Assembly (NCBI RefSeq): GCF_003013475.1
Contig: NZ_PXZO01000033.1
Span: 40,104 to 104,103, forward strand
Direction of reading: 5' to 3'
DNA: 64,000 bases
From: Brevibacillus porteri
GTDB taxonomy: Bacteria > Bacillota > Bacilli > Brevibacillales > Brevibacillaceae
Positions 27,698-36,875 of this stretch are shown here, piece by piece. The position numbers and the translations under genes were made by a program. The number at the start of each line of letters is the position of its first letter. Position 1 is the first letter of the stretch. Below the pieces are notes generated by a model. That model was not told where the DNA came from, did not search any database, and worked only from the letters and a program-made list of their open reading frames with translations.

Positions 27698-28693
27698 CTA
27701 ACGATAGAATAAAATACGATTGGAAACTTCACCCTTTTTATCTTGCCATTCTGCCTTTAGATTCTCGTAAACGTCAGGAAGATGTATGTACTTACCAATA
27801 TGATATAGCCCCCGGTGATTTGAAAACCCAGCCTTAAATTTATACAGAGCATTGTCAGGCAGATTATTTGTTCCTCCACCTAAGTGTAGCAATTTGCACC
27901 CTAATTCCTTGCCACGTTTGCCAGCCTCATGAAGCAGTAACGTATTGGCAGCATATTTCTTACCAATTTCATTCGATGCAGACAAGTGATACTCCATGAT
28001 GTCATCGCAGTAATAAAAGACGCTTGCTGCCACTACCTCCCCGTCCTTTTTGCAAATAGCATACTGTCCGAAATCGCTTTGTATCCAAGCGTCATAGTAT
28101 TCATCTGAGAAATTATAAAAATCAGATGCTTGTAACTGATTCATTAGATTCTCATACAAAGGAGTGAACAATTTGAAGAACTCTGTTTTCTCGTACCACT
28201 CTACGGTCAAACCACATTTTATCGCTTTACGGAGCATATTCCTGGTTTTCGATTGATACCCAATTACTAAATCATATTCGCGCAAATCTATCCAAACTGT
28301 CTCTCTATCAAAGTGAACAACTCCATGATAGTATTCCCAGTTCCCTACGACAGGATGAAAACGAATAAACTCTGCCATGATATTATTTTGACTGCACCAT
28401 GACTTATAAGCAGACCAGGCTCGCTCTAGAAAGCCTTTATCCCGTGAAGTGGACACAGGCCCTCCATAACCATAAGGAGATTGGATATCGTAATAATCTG
28501 TTTCAAGCACTGGTGTTACTTGAAAAGCATGATAATATAGATAACCACTTTCTTCGTAAACAAAGTAGGTAGGTACCGTTTCTTTCTCCCTTTTGCAATC
28601 GATCTGTAAATAAATTGGGTGCTGTGAAGGAATTTTTAATTTTGGATCGATTTCATTAAACAAAGCTGTCGCTTGTTTATAAGTGATCTGCAT
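27698..28693 (-). CDS. FemAB/GNAT-type acyltransferase
   Basis: About 331 aa. The C-terminal half has a BioF2/FemAB-like GNAT domain: SKTRNMLRKAIKCGLTVEWY, VVAASVFYYCDDIMEYHLSA, and LLLHEAGKRGKELGCKLLHL. It could supply the N-acyl transfer step (LegH role), for which no classical LegH is present here, or add an amino acid. I chose the ATG at 28693, which overlaps legI by 17 bases; a longer frame to 28864 would lie entirely inside legI. Confidence 0.7.
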   Translation of the reverse strand: MQITYKQATALFNEIDPKLKIPSQHPIYLQIDCKREKETVPTYFVYEESGYLYYHAFQVTPVLETDYYDIQSPYGYGGPVSTSRDKGFLERAWSAYKSWCSQNNIMAEFIRFHPVVGNWEYYHGVVHFDRETVWIDLREYDLVIGYQSKTRNMLRKAIKCGLTVEWYEKTEFFKLFTPLYENLMNQLQASDFYNFSDEYYDAWIQSDFGQYAICKKDGEVVAASVFYYCDDIMEYHLSASNEIGKKYAANTLLLHEAGKRGKELGCKLLHLGGGTNNLPDNALYKFKAGFSNHRGLYHIGKYIHLPDVYENLKAEWQDKKGEVSNRILFYR

Positions 28694-29774
28694 ACTCTGT
28701 AAGTACCTCGTCCTCTTTGTAGCTTTTCCCCGCAGTCTTCCCAAGCAATTCCCAAAAGCGCATAGGTGAGATCCCCGTTCCAGGACGTTTGGTAGTAAGG
28801 TTCTGTTCTGTCCATACTTGACCCGCCAGTATATCTTCTGCTGCCACCAGACTTTTCCTAGCAATATCTTTATTCTTATGTTCAGATGGAGATGGGGCTT
28901 TTACAGCTGAACCTAAAGCTTTTTCAACCTGTCTAATTGCTTGAACCATTTCTCGTAATTCGCCTGGTTCTAATGACGCTTTATGATCTGGACCCGGCAA
29001 ATTTTTATCAAGTGTGAAGTGTTTTTCTATAATATTTGCGCCTCGAGCTACAGCAGCAATTGGTACAACAATACCTTCCGTGTGGTCTGAGTAACCGACC
29101 GGTAGCCCAAAAGCTGCTCGCATAGTGTCCATAGCCAGAAGATTAACGTCTTCCAGAGGAGCCGGATATTCCGTTGTACAATGAAGCAACATTACTTTTT
29201 CCTTTAAAATCTGTCTACCAGCATTACTCGTATAGGCTGCTTGACATGCATGAATACTTGGTTTTCCATCAGGGTATAAATATCCAAAAGCAAGTACCCC
29301 CAACGCTTGCTCTATTTCGCCCAAAACTGCCATTCCTGTCGATAAAATAACAGGTAATCCCGTTTGAGCCACTTTTAACAAGAGAGGACCGTTGGTTATT
29401 TCACCGGAAGGTACTTTTAGCAAAGATACTCCCATTTTTTCAACAAGTAGATCTACACTTTCCAAATCAAATGGAGTAGACAGAAACTCAATGTCCCTTT
29501 GCACACAATACCCTCTAAGTTCATGATGAGCCGCCTCATCCAACTCTAGTTTTTTGACCATTTCTAGTTGGCTTTCTTCATTCCCGGTTGTTTGTTTTTG
29601 GTACGCTGCTTTCTCGGCAAATTTACTTATCACTTGATTCGATTTAAATGTTTGAAATTTCACGGCATCGGCTCCCGCTTCTGCTGCGGCATCAATCAAC
29701 TTTTTTGCCATTTCTAGTGAGCCATTATGATTTACACCTGCTTCTGCGATGATAAATACATTGTCGGTTTTCAT
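28677..29774 (-). CDS. legI: N,N'-diacetyllegionaminate synthase (NeuB family)
   Basis: 365 aa. It condenses a 6-deoxy-diacetamido hexose with phosphoenolpyruvate to form the nine-carbon acid. The TIM-barrel starts with FIIAEAGVNHNGSLEMAKKL; LSTPFDLESVDLL, KVPSGEITNGPLL and NIIEKHFTLDKNLPGPDHK are NeuB signatures, and a C-terminal SAF domain (about 295-360) is present. NeuB or PseI are alternatives; the LegB/LegC/LegG neighbours decide for LegI. It overlaps genes on both sides. Confidence 0.9.
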   Translation of the reverse strand: MKTDNVFIIAEAGVNHNGSLEMAKKLIDAAAEAGADAVKFQTFKSNQVISKFAEKAAYQKQTTGNEESQLEMVKKLELDEAAHHELRGYCVQRDIEFLSTPFDLESVDLLVEKMGVSLLKVPSGEITNGPLLLKVAQTGLPVILSTGMAVLGEIEQALGVLAFGYLYPDGKPSIHACQAAYTSNAGRQILKEKVMLLHCTTEYPAPLEDVNLLAMDTMRAAFGLPVGYSDHTEGIVVPIAAVARGANIIEKHFTLDKNLPGPDHKASLEPGELREMVQAIRQVEKALGSAVKAPSPSEHKNKDIARKSLVAAEDILAGQVWTEQNLTTKRPGTGISPMRFWELLGKTAGKSYKEDEVLTEYADHL

Positions 29775-30859
29775 GTATTTGTTATCTCCCCGTAAAATTC
29801 ACTTATTTTGTCAACCATATATTGTATCTCTTTCCTCGATAGCCTTTGATCAATAGGTAGTGTAAGAATCGAGGTACTGAGCTGATAATCTGTGTAATTC
29901 TCTATTGACCGGCTTCTATTCATAGGAATCGGCCAATGGACTGGACAAAAGATATCATAGGAAGCAAGATAGTGTTTTAGTTGGTCTCGTTTCTGGTTTT
30001 TTACAACGATCGGATACCCCAGTGGGACCTCTTCACTCTCTAACTCATCGTATAAAGGGTGGAGCATATTTGGATTACCTTTTAATGCCTTAATAGAAGT
30101 CTGAATGTAGGTCCAATTATCTCTTCTTACCTGCTTTACTTGCGCCAAATTCACTCGATCAAACAGAAATCGAGAAAATACAGACATCATCCGTGGCTTT
30201 ATTTGACCATCCACACTCTCTTCGCTACTCGAGAAGAGTTTTAAAAAAGTTTCTGCGTCGGCGTCGGCCCCTCTTAATAGCTTTCCAATCACTTTTTCTG
30301 ATATAAATTGCTCGTTCGGTTCCAATAATTGTGGAGAAATAGTTTCTCCGTTATACGCCAACAATGCGCCATCCGGTTGAGGGAGATACTTCCGGAGACT
30401 ATATATCACATAATCCCCATTGTTACCTACATTATCACTTAAAACTGCTTGTACATTATCTTCAATTACGACGGTGCTCTTTTTCCTGTTATGCTCCAAC
30501 CACTCAATGATCGTCTCATTTTTTTTTCCAAAATAATTAATGAATAAAAACGTTATATCTTCCAATGAATTCGGCAATTTACTAGGGGAGCGTAAATCAT
30601 CTCCCATCGAATAGTAATTTACGGTAAAGCCCAACTGAATAAATGGAGCTACAACCGAATCACAGCAAAACATGGGTATCCATGCTTCTCTTTTTCTAAC
30701 CTTCTTTATTATCTCTTGTAATGCAACATATAGAGCCGATCTTCCAGTATCAACTGAAATATACTTCTCTTTTTTTAGAGAAAGCATGTTATAGTTTTTC
30801 GGGGATTCTTTTAATACGTCCACGGATAGCTCAAATTCTCCCCCAATTTTTATCCCCAT
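29771..30859 (-). CDS. DegT/DnrJ-like PLP aminotransferase, divergent
   Basis: About 362 aa. The fold-type-I pattern is visible: DTGRSALYVALQEI (cofactor phosphate region), VIEDNVQAVLS (aspartate that contacts the PLP ring nitrogen), and SLRKYLPQPDGALLAY with the likely PLP lysine. It is more divergent than LegC, and motifs differ from typical sugar aminotransferases. GAGGGG precedes the chosen ATG at 30859. Second aminotransferase in the operon, so it may act in a branch modification rather than the core pathway. Confidence 0.65.
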   Translation of the reverse strand: MGIKIGGEFELSVDVLKESPKNYNMLSLKKEKYISVDTGRSALYVALQEIIKKVRKREAWIPMFCCDSVVAPFIQLGFTVNYYSMGDDLRSPSKLPNSLEDITFLFINYFGKKNETIIEWLEHNRKKSTVVIEDNVQAVLSDNVGNNGDYVIYSLRKYLPQPDGALLAYNGETISPQLLEPNEQFISEKVIGKLLRGADADAETFLKLFSSSEESVDGQIKPRMMSVFSRFLFDRVNLAQVKQVRRDNWTYIQTSIKALKGNPNMLHPLYDELESEEVPLGYPIVVKNQKRDQLKHYLASYDIFCPVHWPIPMNRSRSIENYTDYQLSTSILTLPIDQRLSRKEIQYMVDKISEFYGEITNT

Positions 30860-30889
30860 CTGAATCCCCTCATTTTTCAATCACAGAAA

Positions 30890-32056
30890 TTAAAAGATAA
30901 TGTCGTAAAACTTCTTAACAATCACAGAATGAATATCTGCATGTTTTAAAACATGCTTTATTTTCTCTGCAGTATTTCCCTCTCCATATAACGATGTGAC
31001 CTTAGACACCCGATCCTGAAATCCATCCGACAATGATTTCTCAATTGCAGATTTTATTTCTTGAGCTGTCCCTCCACAATCGATAATAGATGCTGCTTTC
31101 AATCGACCACTTTGTCTATTGCCTATGTTGACTGTGGGCTTTTTTAATATTGGCGCTTCTACGATGCCACTCGATGAATTTCCAATAACCACATTACAAT
31201 ATTTCATCGTACTCAAATAACGGACTTGACCGAGGGACGTAAATGCAAATACTCGCTCAGGTTGATTGGCAGCATACTTATCAATCATTTGCAAAATGCC
31301 CCTGCTACCAGTATCCGCATTTGGTTTCGTAATAATCACTTTTGCCTCTGGAAAAGCATCCATCGCTTCAAAAAGTGCGTGCACTGCCATAACAGGATCA
31401 ATATGACTTAAAGATTCAGGATGATAGGTGACAAGAAAATTCAGAGCACCTAAAGGGAAACCTAGACTCTCTTCCAACTCGGTTTGGTTTAGCAGCTTCA
31501 ATCTGTTAATGTTATCAAGCCCAACATCTCCATAATTAAACACTCGGTCGGGCTGTTCCCCTAATTGAACCACTCTTCGCTTGTATTCATCAGCTCCTAC
31601 AAAATGAAAATGAGCCATCTTTGTGATTGCGTGCCTGATCGCTTCGTCAATGACTCCTTCAGTAGTTTCCCCTCCAGAGATATGTGCGACGGGAATACGT
31701 GCAATTAATGCGGCTTGTGCTACTGCCAGAGCCTCATAGCGGTCTCCCAAAATAACGATTACATCTGGTTTCAACCTCTCAAGAGCTTCAGCAAATCCTA
31801 TTGTTGCTAATCCAAGAGATTTGGTAATACCTACTGGTGAATCGCTAGACAAAAGCATTTCTAGCTTTTCGTTTATCACAAAGCCATCATTTTCAATTTG
31901 TTTATAGGTCATTCCGAATTCTGGCGATAGGTGTGATCCCGTTGCAATGATTTGCAGTTCAAGATCAGAGTCATCATTTATTTCTTTCATTAACCAATAT
32001 AACAATCCGTATTCAGCACGTGTTCCAGTAACAATACAAATTTTTCGCTTAGACAT
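30890..32056 (-). CDS. legG: Hydrolysing NDP-sugar 2-epimerase (NeuC/LegG family)
   Basis: 388 aa. It removes the nucleotide and inverts C2 of the NDP-diacetamido sugar to give the substrate of LegI. GT-B-like fold with family motifs: VTGTRAEYGLLYWLM at the start, VILGDRYEALAVAQAAL, HISGGETTEGVIDEAIRHAI, and GNSSSGIVEAP. It overlaps legC by 8 bases. NeuC (UDP-GlcNAc to ManNAc) is the alternative reading. Confidence 0.88.
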   Translation of the reverse strand: MSKRKICIVTGTRAEYGLLYWLMKEINDDSDLELQIIATGSHLSPEFGMTYKQIENDGFVINEKLEMLLSSDSPVGITKSLGLATIGFAEALERLKPDVIVILGDRYEALAVAQAALIARIPVAHISGGETTEGVIDEAIRHAITKMAHFHFVGADEYKRRVVQLGEQPDRVFNYGDVGLDNINRLKLLNQTELEESLGFPLGALNFLVTYHPESLSHIDPVMAVHALFEAMDAFPEAKVIITKPNADTGSRGILQMIDKYAANQPERVFAFTSLGQVRYLSTMKYCNVVIGNSSSGIVEAPILKKPTVNIGNRQSGRLKAASIIDCGGTAQEIKSAIEKSLSDGFQDRVSKVTSLYGEGNTAEKIKHVLKHADIHSVIVKKFYDIIF

Positions 32057-33230
32057 TGTTTGCCCCCAAATAAGGACTACTTGGAATGTTTATCATTCTT
32101 TGCTCAATACTCTCCGCAATTGAAACGTCCATTTTGGGAGAATTACAGAACATGGGTAACTTATGTAACAAGGCCCATGCTGGTCGAGTCATAATCCCTT
32201 GTTCATTAGTCTCTGTCAGTATGTCATCACGAAGTGGCGCATACTCAGGATCGAGGATAAGTGCATGTAACCAATAATTACTTTTAGAATGTGTTGGCTC
32301 TGTTAAAAGCTTTATACCGTCCAACATACTGAAAGCCTCTTTGTATTTCTTTGCCAAAGCCCTCTTCTGCTCGATGAACTCTGGTAACATCTCTAATTGA
32401 GCACACCCCAGAGCTGCATTAATATTTGGCATTCTGTAGTTATATCCAATCTGGTCATGTTCGAACGCCCATTTATGTGGTTTCTTTGCTGTAGTTGTGA
32501 GATGCTTAGCAAGCCTGCCCAACTCTTCGTCGTTGGTAAGGATCGCGCCCCCACCTCCAGTTGTCACTACTTTGTTTCCATTGAAACTCAGTGCTGAAAC
32601 CTTTCCCCAATGTCCCGTATGTTTCCCTTTATAAAAGGAGCCCAGGGACTCTGCTGCATCTTCTACAAGCTCTAACCGATACTTCACACACACCTCTAAT
32701 AAGTAGTCCAGATCTACTGGATGCCCAAAAGTGTGCATAGGGACAACTGCTTTTATTCGCTTACCCGTCTGCTTGTTAAAGCATCCCTCAGGGCGAACTT
32801 CGGCAATTTCTTGCAAATAGAGTTCAAGCTTACGCGGGTCAAGCCCTAGCGTTTCCTCATGACAATCTACAAAGTGGGGAATTGCCCCACAGTAAGCTAC
32901 AGCATTTGCAGTGGCGATAAATGTAAGAGTAGGGATTAATATTTCGTCCTCAGGCTCTACACCTACTAGCAAAAGCGAAACATGCAGAGCTGCTGTGCCA
33001 TTCATTACAGCGACAGCTCTTTTCATTCCAGTGTATTCCTGTAGCATTTGTTCAAACTTGTCTACATATTTCCCAACTGATGAAACCCAACCGGAATCGA
33101 GGCATTCTTTCACGTATACCCATTCATTTCCCTGAAAACTTGGCTCATGTAGAGCAAGAAAACTCATATCTTTTGGCTTAAAATCTTTCAATATCGAAAT
33201 GATTGATTCGGTTCGAAGTGGCTGCTTCAT
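32049..33230 (-). CDS. legC: NDP-4-keto-sugar 4-aminotransferase (LegC)
   Basis: 393-aa DegT/DnrJ/EryC1 aminotransferase adding the C4 amine to the 4-keto intermediate made by LegB. Motifs in order: AVAVMNGTAALHVSLLL, DEILIPTLTFIATANAV, LVEDAAESLGS, and the PLP lysine in SFNGNKVVTTGGGGAIL. The GNK form of the lysine motif is typical of the LegC group. It overlaps both neighbours by a few bases, so is translationally coupled. Confidence 0.9.
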   Translation of the reverse strand: MKQPLRTESIISILKDFKPKDMSFLALHEPSFQGNEWVYVKECLDSGWVSSVGKYVDKFEQMLQEYTGMKRAVAVMNGTAALHVSLLLVGVEPEDEILIPTLTFIATANAVAYCGAIPHFVDCHEETLGLDPRKLELYLQEIAEVRPEGCFNKQTGKRIKAVVPMHTFGHPVDLDYLLEVCVKYRLELVEDAAESLGSFYKGKHTGHWGKVSALSFNGNKVVTTGGGGAILTNDEELGRLAKHLTTTAKKPHKWAFEHDQIGYNYRMPNINAALGCAQLEMLPEFIEQKRALAKKYKEAFSMLDGIKLLTEPTHSKSNYWLHALILDPEYAPLRDDILTETNEQGIMTRPAWALLHKLPMFCNSPKMDVSIAESIEQRMINIPSSPYLGANNV

Positions 33231-34237
33231 AGGTTGTACATCCCCACCTTATATTGGGCCAAATTGTCTTTCAATGAGAACCATTCAATCGTTTCTGTTA
33301 AGCCTTTTTTAAAACCAGTTACACCGCCATAGTTAGGTGTCCACCCCAATAATTCCTTTGCTTTCGAGTTATCTGCCCACAGGCGCTCAACTTCGCTTTT
33401 TTCTGGGCGTAGACGAGTATCATCAGTAATAATATCTAATTCGACATCCATTAGTTCAGCAATTATTCTTGCTGTCTCACCTATAGATATCTCGTAATTA
33501 CTACCAATATTAATTACTTCACCAATCGATTTATTTGATTCTAGTACAGAGATAAAACCATTTACCGTATCCTTTACATAGTTAAAATCTCTCGTTGGAT
33601 GTACTGAGCCAAGTTTAATTTTGGTTTGTCCTGCCGCGATTTGAGAAATAATCGTAGGGATAACTGCTCGGGCAGATTGCCGTGGACCGTATGTGTTAAA
33701 TGGTCTAATAATGGAAACTGGAAGATTAAACGAACTGTAGTATGAATACGCCAGTTGATCCGCTCCTATTTTGCTAGCTGAATAGGGGGATTGTCCTTGT
33801 AACGGATGTTCTTCTGTAATAGGAACGAACTTTGCCGTCCCATATACTTCACTCGTAGATGTGTGAACAATTTTTTCTATCCCAAGTTCTCGTGCTGCCT
33901 GTAGCACATTAAGTGTCCCTTTAATATTAGTATCTACATAGGTGTCTGGAGAATGATACGAGTAAGGAATTGCAATCAGTGCAGCGAGATGAAGTACAGC
34001 ATCACATCCCTGCATGGCTGCTTTTACTCCATGTGGATCACGGATATCACCTGTAAATACCTCACAGTGACTCATGATCTCTTTGGGAGAATTGTCTAAC
34101 CATCCCCATGAATTAAATGAATTATAGTATACAAAGGCTTTCACATCATATCCTCGACGGATCAACTCTTCTGTCAGATGTGAACCGATAAAACCATCAG
34201 CACCAGTAACTAGTACTTTTTTTGTATTTATCTTCAT
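33227..34237 (-). CDS. legB: NDP-N-acetylglucosamine 4,6-dehydratase (LegB)
   Basis: 336-aa extended short-chain dehydrogenase. It begins VLVTGADGFIGSHLTEELI (NAD binding); STSEVYGTAKFVPI and the catalytic YSASKIGADQLAYSY (YxxxK) follow, with RPFNTYGPRQSARAVIPTII. It starts the legionaminic pathway by forming the 4-keto-6-deoxy sugar. Overlaps legC by 4 bases and lies 13 bases after the Maf gene. Confidence 0.92.
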   Translation of the reverse strand: MKINTKKVLVTGADGFIGSHLTEELIRRGYDVKAFVYYNSFNSWGWLDNSPKEIMSHCEVFTGDIRDPHGVKAAMQGCDAVLHLAALIAIPYSYHSPDTYVDTNIKGTLNVLQAARELGIEKIVHTSTSEVYGTAKFVPITEEHPLQGQSPYSASKIGADQLAYSYYSSFNLPVSIIRPFNTYGPRQSARAVIPTIISQIAAGQTKIKLGSVHPTRDFNYVKDTVNGFISVLESNKSIGEVINIGSNYEISIGETARIIAELMDVELDIITDDTRLRPEKSEVERLWADNSKAKELLGWTPNYGGVTGFKKGLTETIEWFSLKDNLAQYKVGMYNL

Positions 34238-34250
34238 AACATACTCTCCA

Positions 34251-36119
34251 CTATTTCGCGCACGTAGCGTATTCGTTTACTTCCCGGTGCAATGTATCCA
34301 TTATTTCTTTTACTTTTTTAATATCGAGTCGACAGTTTTCCATGTAGGAACGAAATTCTTTCGTGACTCGTTCGGCCTTCAAAAAGGTATCATTGGAAAA
34401 ACGTAACTCTTTAAACATTTCCATAATGAATTCAAACTCAGTTCCATTCATCGTTTGAACTAGTAGTACGAAAAAATGATTAGCTTGTAGTTTATCAAAC
34501 GCTTTATCAAATTTATTAAATAATCTTTCCAATTCTTTAGCGTTTTTACGTTTTAGTTGATATTCCATATCCGCGAGTAAATTATCTAAAGTGCGGTAAA
34601 CATTGTCCAATTTAATTTGAAGTTCATTCATCCAGTCTGCCTTCTCCTGAAAATGAACAAGATCATACTGGACAGCGTTTTTAGTAATCCAATCATTACT
34701 TACAATATTCTTATCTAGGAGTCGTTCGCGGATTACCTTTTCTAATGGAATGTAAGTTGTCTTTGCTATGTGAGCTCCGCCTTTTGTTGTGTTAATCACT
34801 TCCAAATCCGTGTACAAATTCACATAGTGTTCCATCTCTTTGCGGAACATATCTAAACCTCTATTTGTATAAACATCATTACCTTCTACGTCCTTTACAA
34901 GGATTGCTTCTCTTCGTTGTTGTTCACTTACCTTACCAACGTAAGTGATTGCTTTTGAATACCAGCGATCGCCTGAAAAAGCTAGATTTTGGCCTACCAG
35001 AATAACTGGATTGCATCCTAACTTATACAAAAGTTGCAATGTAATAATCGCAATAGACTTAGAGTTGTCTAAAAACTCAATACTCTTCTCATCTTTTCTT
35101 TTCAAATAAAGCGGAGCAACATAATCTCGAGCCACGATAAAATTAGCAAGCGGGCCAAGATATTTTGGAATCAATTCATGCCCTACAACACTGCCGTAAA
35201 TTAAAGGAATGGAATTAATACCTCTCTCAATTACCTTCTCAAAAACCATTTGATTTTCTTCACTACCATCATAAGTACAAGCTGCATCAGGATAAATACC
35301 ATTCTCTATTAACGAGTTAATAGAAGTACCTACAGAAAAAATATAAGCCAAGCCATTTTCCTTGATATATCGAAGATTTTCATACTCCTCATCGAGGGAA
35401 GGTCCCGCTGAAACCAAAATTACTGGTTTTCCTACAAAGTTTCCTGGCTTTTCATGAAGTATATTAGGGGTCTTGATTGTAGTTGGCAAATTTATAATAC
35501 TGTTTACGGTAAGTCGTTTAGCAAAACTTAAATTGGCACTTATATTAGCACGTTTTAAAAAGACCTTATCCCGAAACTCCTCAATAAAATACTTCGTCTC
35601 TTCTTGAAACACCCGCTCGTATGAAGGAAGTATAATAAACACAACTTCCCTTTTAGCATAATTAAGAAAATGAGTGAGATTTTTGGTTAAGTATTTTTCT
35701 TCCAAACCAATGTATAAATTTTTTAGTTTGCGACTCAAAACTTTGTGTAGTTGCCTATTACTTAAAAATTCGTTGAAAGCGCACAACTTCGGTTCATAGA
35801 GACTGTATGATACATTTGGATGTAAACGTATAAATGCTTCTACATGATACCCCAACCCTATACCAAAAAAGATAACCTCTTTGCTTTCGTCAATATCTTT
35901 ATACTGAGATATGATCTTTTCCGCCTCTGCTGCTGGATCATATTTGCTATGGAGATAATTAAAGCCTAATTCGTTTTGGACTGTCAAAGTCGATTGCCCG
36001 TTTTTCGCTGCTTCAACGTGGAAGTTTGAACGATCTAATTCTTTCTGGTTCTCTTGGAGAATTCCCCATGTTTCTTGGAAGTTTTTTTTTAAGTACGTTA
36101 TGTTATCAATTAGTATCAT
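34251..36119 (-). CDS. maf: Maf-family flagellin nonulosonic acid glycosyltransferase
   Basis: 622-aa motility accessory factor. The central MAF/DUF115 domain (about 190-430) has PVILVSAGPSLDEEYENLRY, FSVGTSINSLIENGIYPDAA and NPVILVGQNLAFSGDRWYS. These proteins attach pseudaminic or legionaminic acid to Ser/Thr of flagellin in the cytoplasm before export. The gene overlaps its upstream neighbour by one base (TAATG) and is second in the operon right after hag, the likely acceptor. The helical C-terminus (about 500-610) may bind flagellin. Confidence 0.92.
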   Translation of the reverse strand: MILIDNITYLKKNFQETWGILQENQKELDRSNFHVEAAKNGQSTLTVQNELGFNYLHSKYDPAAEAEKIISQYKDIDESKEVIFFGIGLGYHVEAFIRLHPNVSYSLYEPKLCAFNEFLSNRQLHKVLSRKLKNLYIGLEEKYLTKNLTHFLNYAKREVVFIILPSYERVFQEETKYFIEEFRDKVFLKRANISANLSFAKRLTVNSIINLPTTIKTPNILHEKPGNFVGKPVILVSAGPSLDEEYENLRYIKENGLAYIFSVGTSINSLIENGIYPDAACTYDGSEENQMVFEKVIERGINSIPLIYGSVVGHELIPKYLGPLANFIVARDYVAPLYLKRKDEKSIEFLDNSKSIAIITLQLLYKLGCNPVILVGQNLAFSGDRWYSKAITYVGKVSEQQRREAILVKDVEGNDVYTNRGLDMFRKEMEHYVNLYTDLEVINTTKGGAHIAKTTYIPLEKVIRERLLDKNIVSNDWITKNAVQYDLVHFQEKADWMNELQIKLDNVYRTLDNLLADMEYQLKRKNAKELERLFNKFDKAFDKLQANHFFVLLVQTMNGTEFEFIMEMFKELRFSNDTFLKAERVTKEFRSYMENCRLDIKKVKEIMDTLHREVNEYATCAK

Positions 36120-36715
36120 TACGACACAACCTCATTTTTCACAAGATCTGGTAACCCTCTGAGAATCTCTTCAAAACGTGGTTTAATCTCGTACTGTAGG
36201 ATATCACCAATTAAAATTTTGTCTTCCTGCTGAACAGCTTCCATTAACACTTTAGCCTCCTTGGAAAAATCAAGGAATTCCGAAGCGAAGTCTTTTATAT
36301 CAGCTCTTACTTTCTGCTGTTTAATAAAGCTGGAGGTTTCCTGGAACCATTGAATCCCCTCAACCACGTATTGAAGCTTTCCCCATATGTCATTATTTGA
36401 AGTGCTTTGATAGAAGCTATCGGCAAGGACCTTTACTTCTGCAAGAGACCCTTCTATGTATTGGATCGCCGAGGTTAGCGTTTCATATACGAGTTCATTA
36501 GGAGATGTCATAATCACTTCTATATTATTTACCACGGTAGATTGACTAGATAGATAAGCTTGAAAGCTTTCAAACACTTCAATCCCATCTATACGCAAGT
36601 GGCTAAATAGCAAATTTGAATTATCAATTTTTCCTTGAATAAACTCAACTATATCCATATTGATACTTTCTTTATTTTCAAAATGGAATTCTTGTCCGAG
36701 GATTGAAACTCTCAT
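36119..36715 (-). CDS. Hypothetical protein between flagellin and Maf, 198 aa
   Basis: I do not recognise it. Mostly helical, acidic, no signal peptide or membrane segment. The N-terminal 50 residues look like a small beta domain (MRVSILGQEFHFENKESINM), the rest like a helical bundle (GKLQYVVEGIQWFQETSSFI). First gene of the Maf/Leg operon, directly behind a strong sigma-D-type promoter and coupled by TAATG to maf. The position suggests a Maf partner or a flagellin-binding accessory factor; that is inference only. Confidence 0.75.
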   Translation of the reverse strand: MRVSILGQEFHFENKESINMDIVEFIQGKIDNSNLLFSHLRIDGIEVFESFQAYLSSQSTVVNNIEVIMTSPNELVYETLTSAIQYIEGSLAEVKVLADSFYQSTSNNDIWGKLQYVVEGIQWFQETSSFIKQQKVRADIKDFASEFLDFSKEAKVLMEAVQQEDKILIGDILQYEIKPRFEEILRGLPDLVKNEVVS

Positions 36716-36750
36716 ATAGAATGCCTCCCAGTATTGTCCTTCTAGTTATT

Positions 36751-36778
36751 TTATCGGCGAAATCCTTGAATATAGTTA
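36751..36778 (-). promoter_or_regulatory. Candidate sigma-D promoter for the Maf/Leg glycosylation operon
   Basis: Minus strand TAAC (36778-36775), 16 bases, GCCGATAA (36758-36751): all eight -10 bases match one sigma-D form. It ends 36 bases before the first gene, whose ATG follows CTGGGAGGC. It would tie sugar synthesis to flagellin expression. Confidence 0.7.
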
Positions 36779-36827
36779 AAGGAAAAATAGCCCATCTATA
36801 TGGGTACTTTGTCTCTAAAATAACAAA

Positions 36828-36862
36828 AAACATAGACTTCTGTAAAACAGAAGTCTATGTTT
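36828..36862 (-). terminator. Strong terminator of hag
   Basis: A 16-bp perfect stem: 36847-36862 with 36828-36843, 3-base loop, followed on the minus strand by TTTTGTTATTTT. It isolates the highly expressed flagellin gene from the downstream glycosylation operon. Confidence 0.92.
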
Positions 36863-36875
36863 GATTGAACTATGA

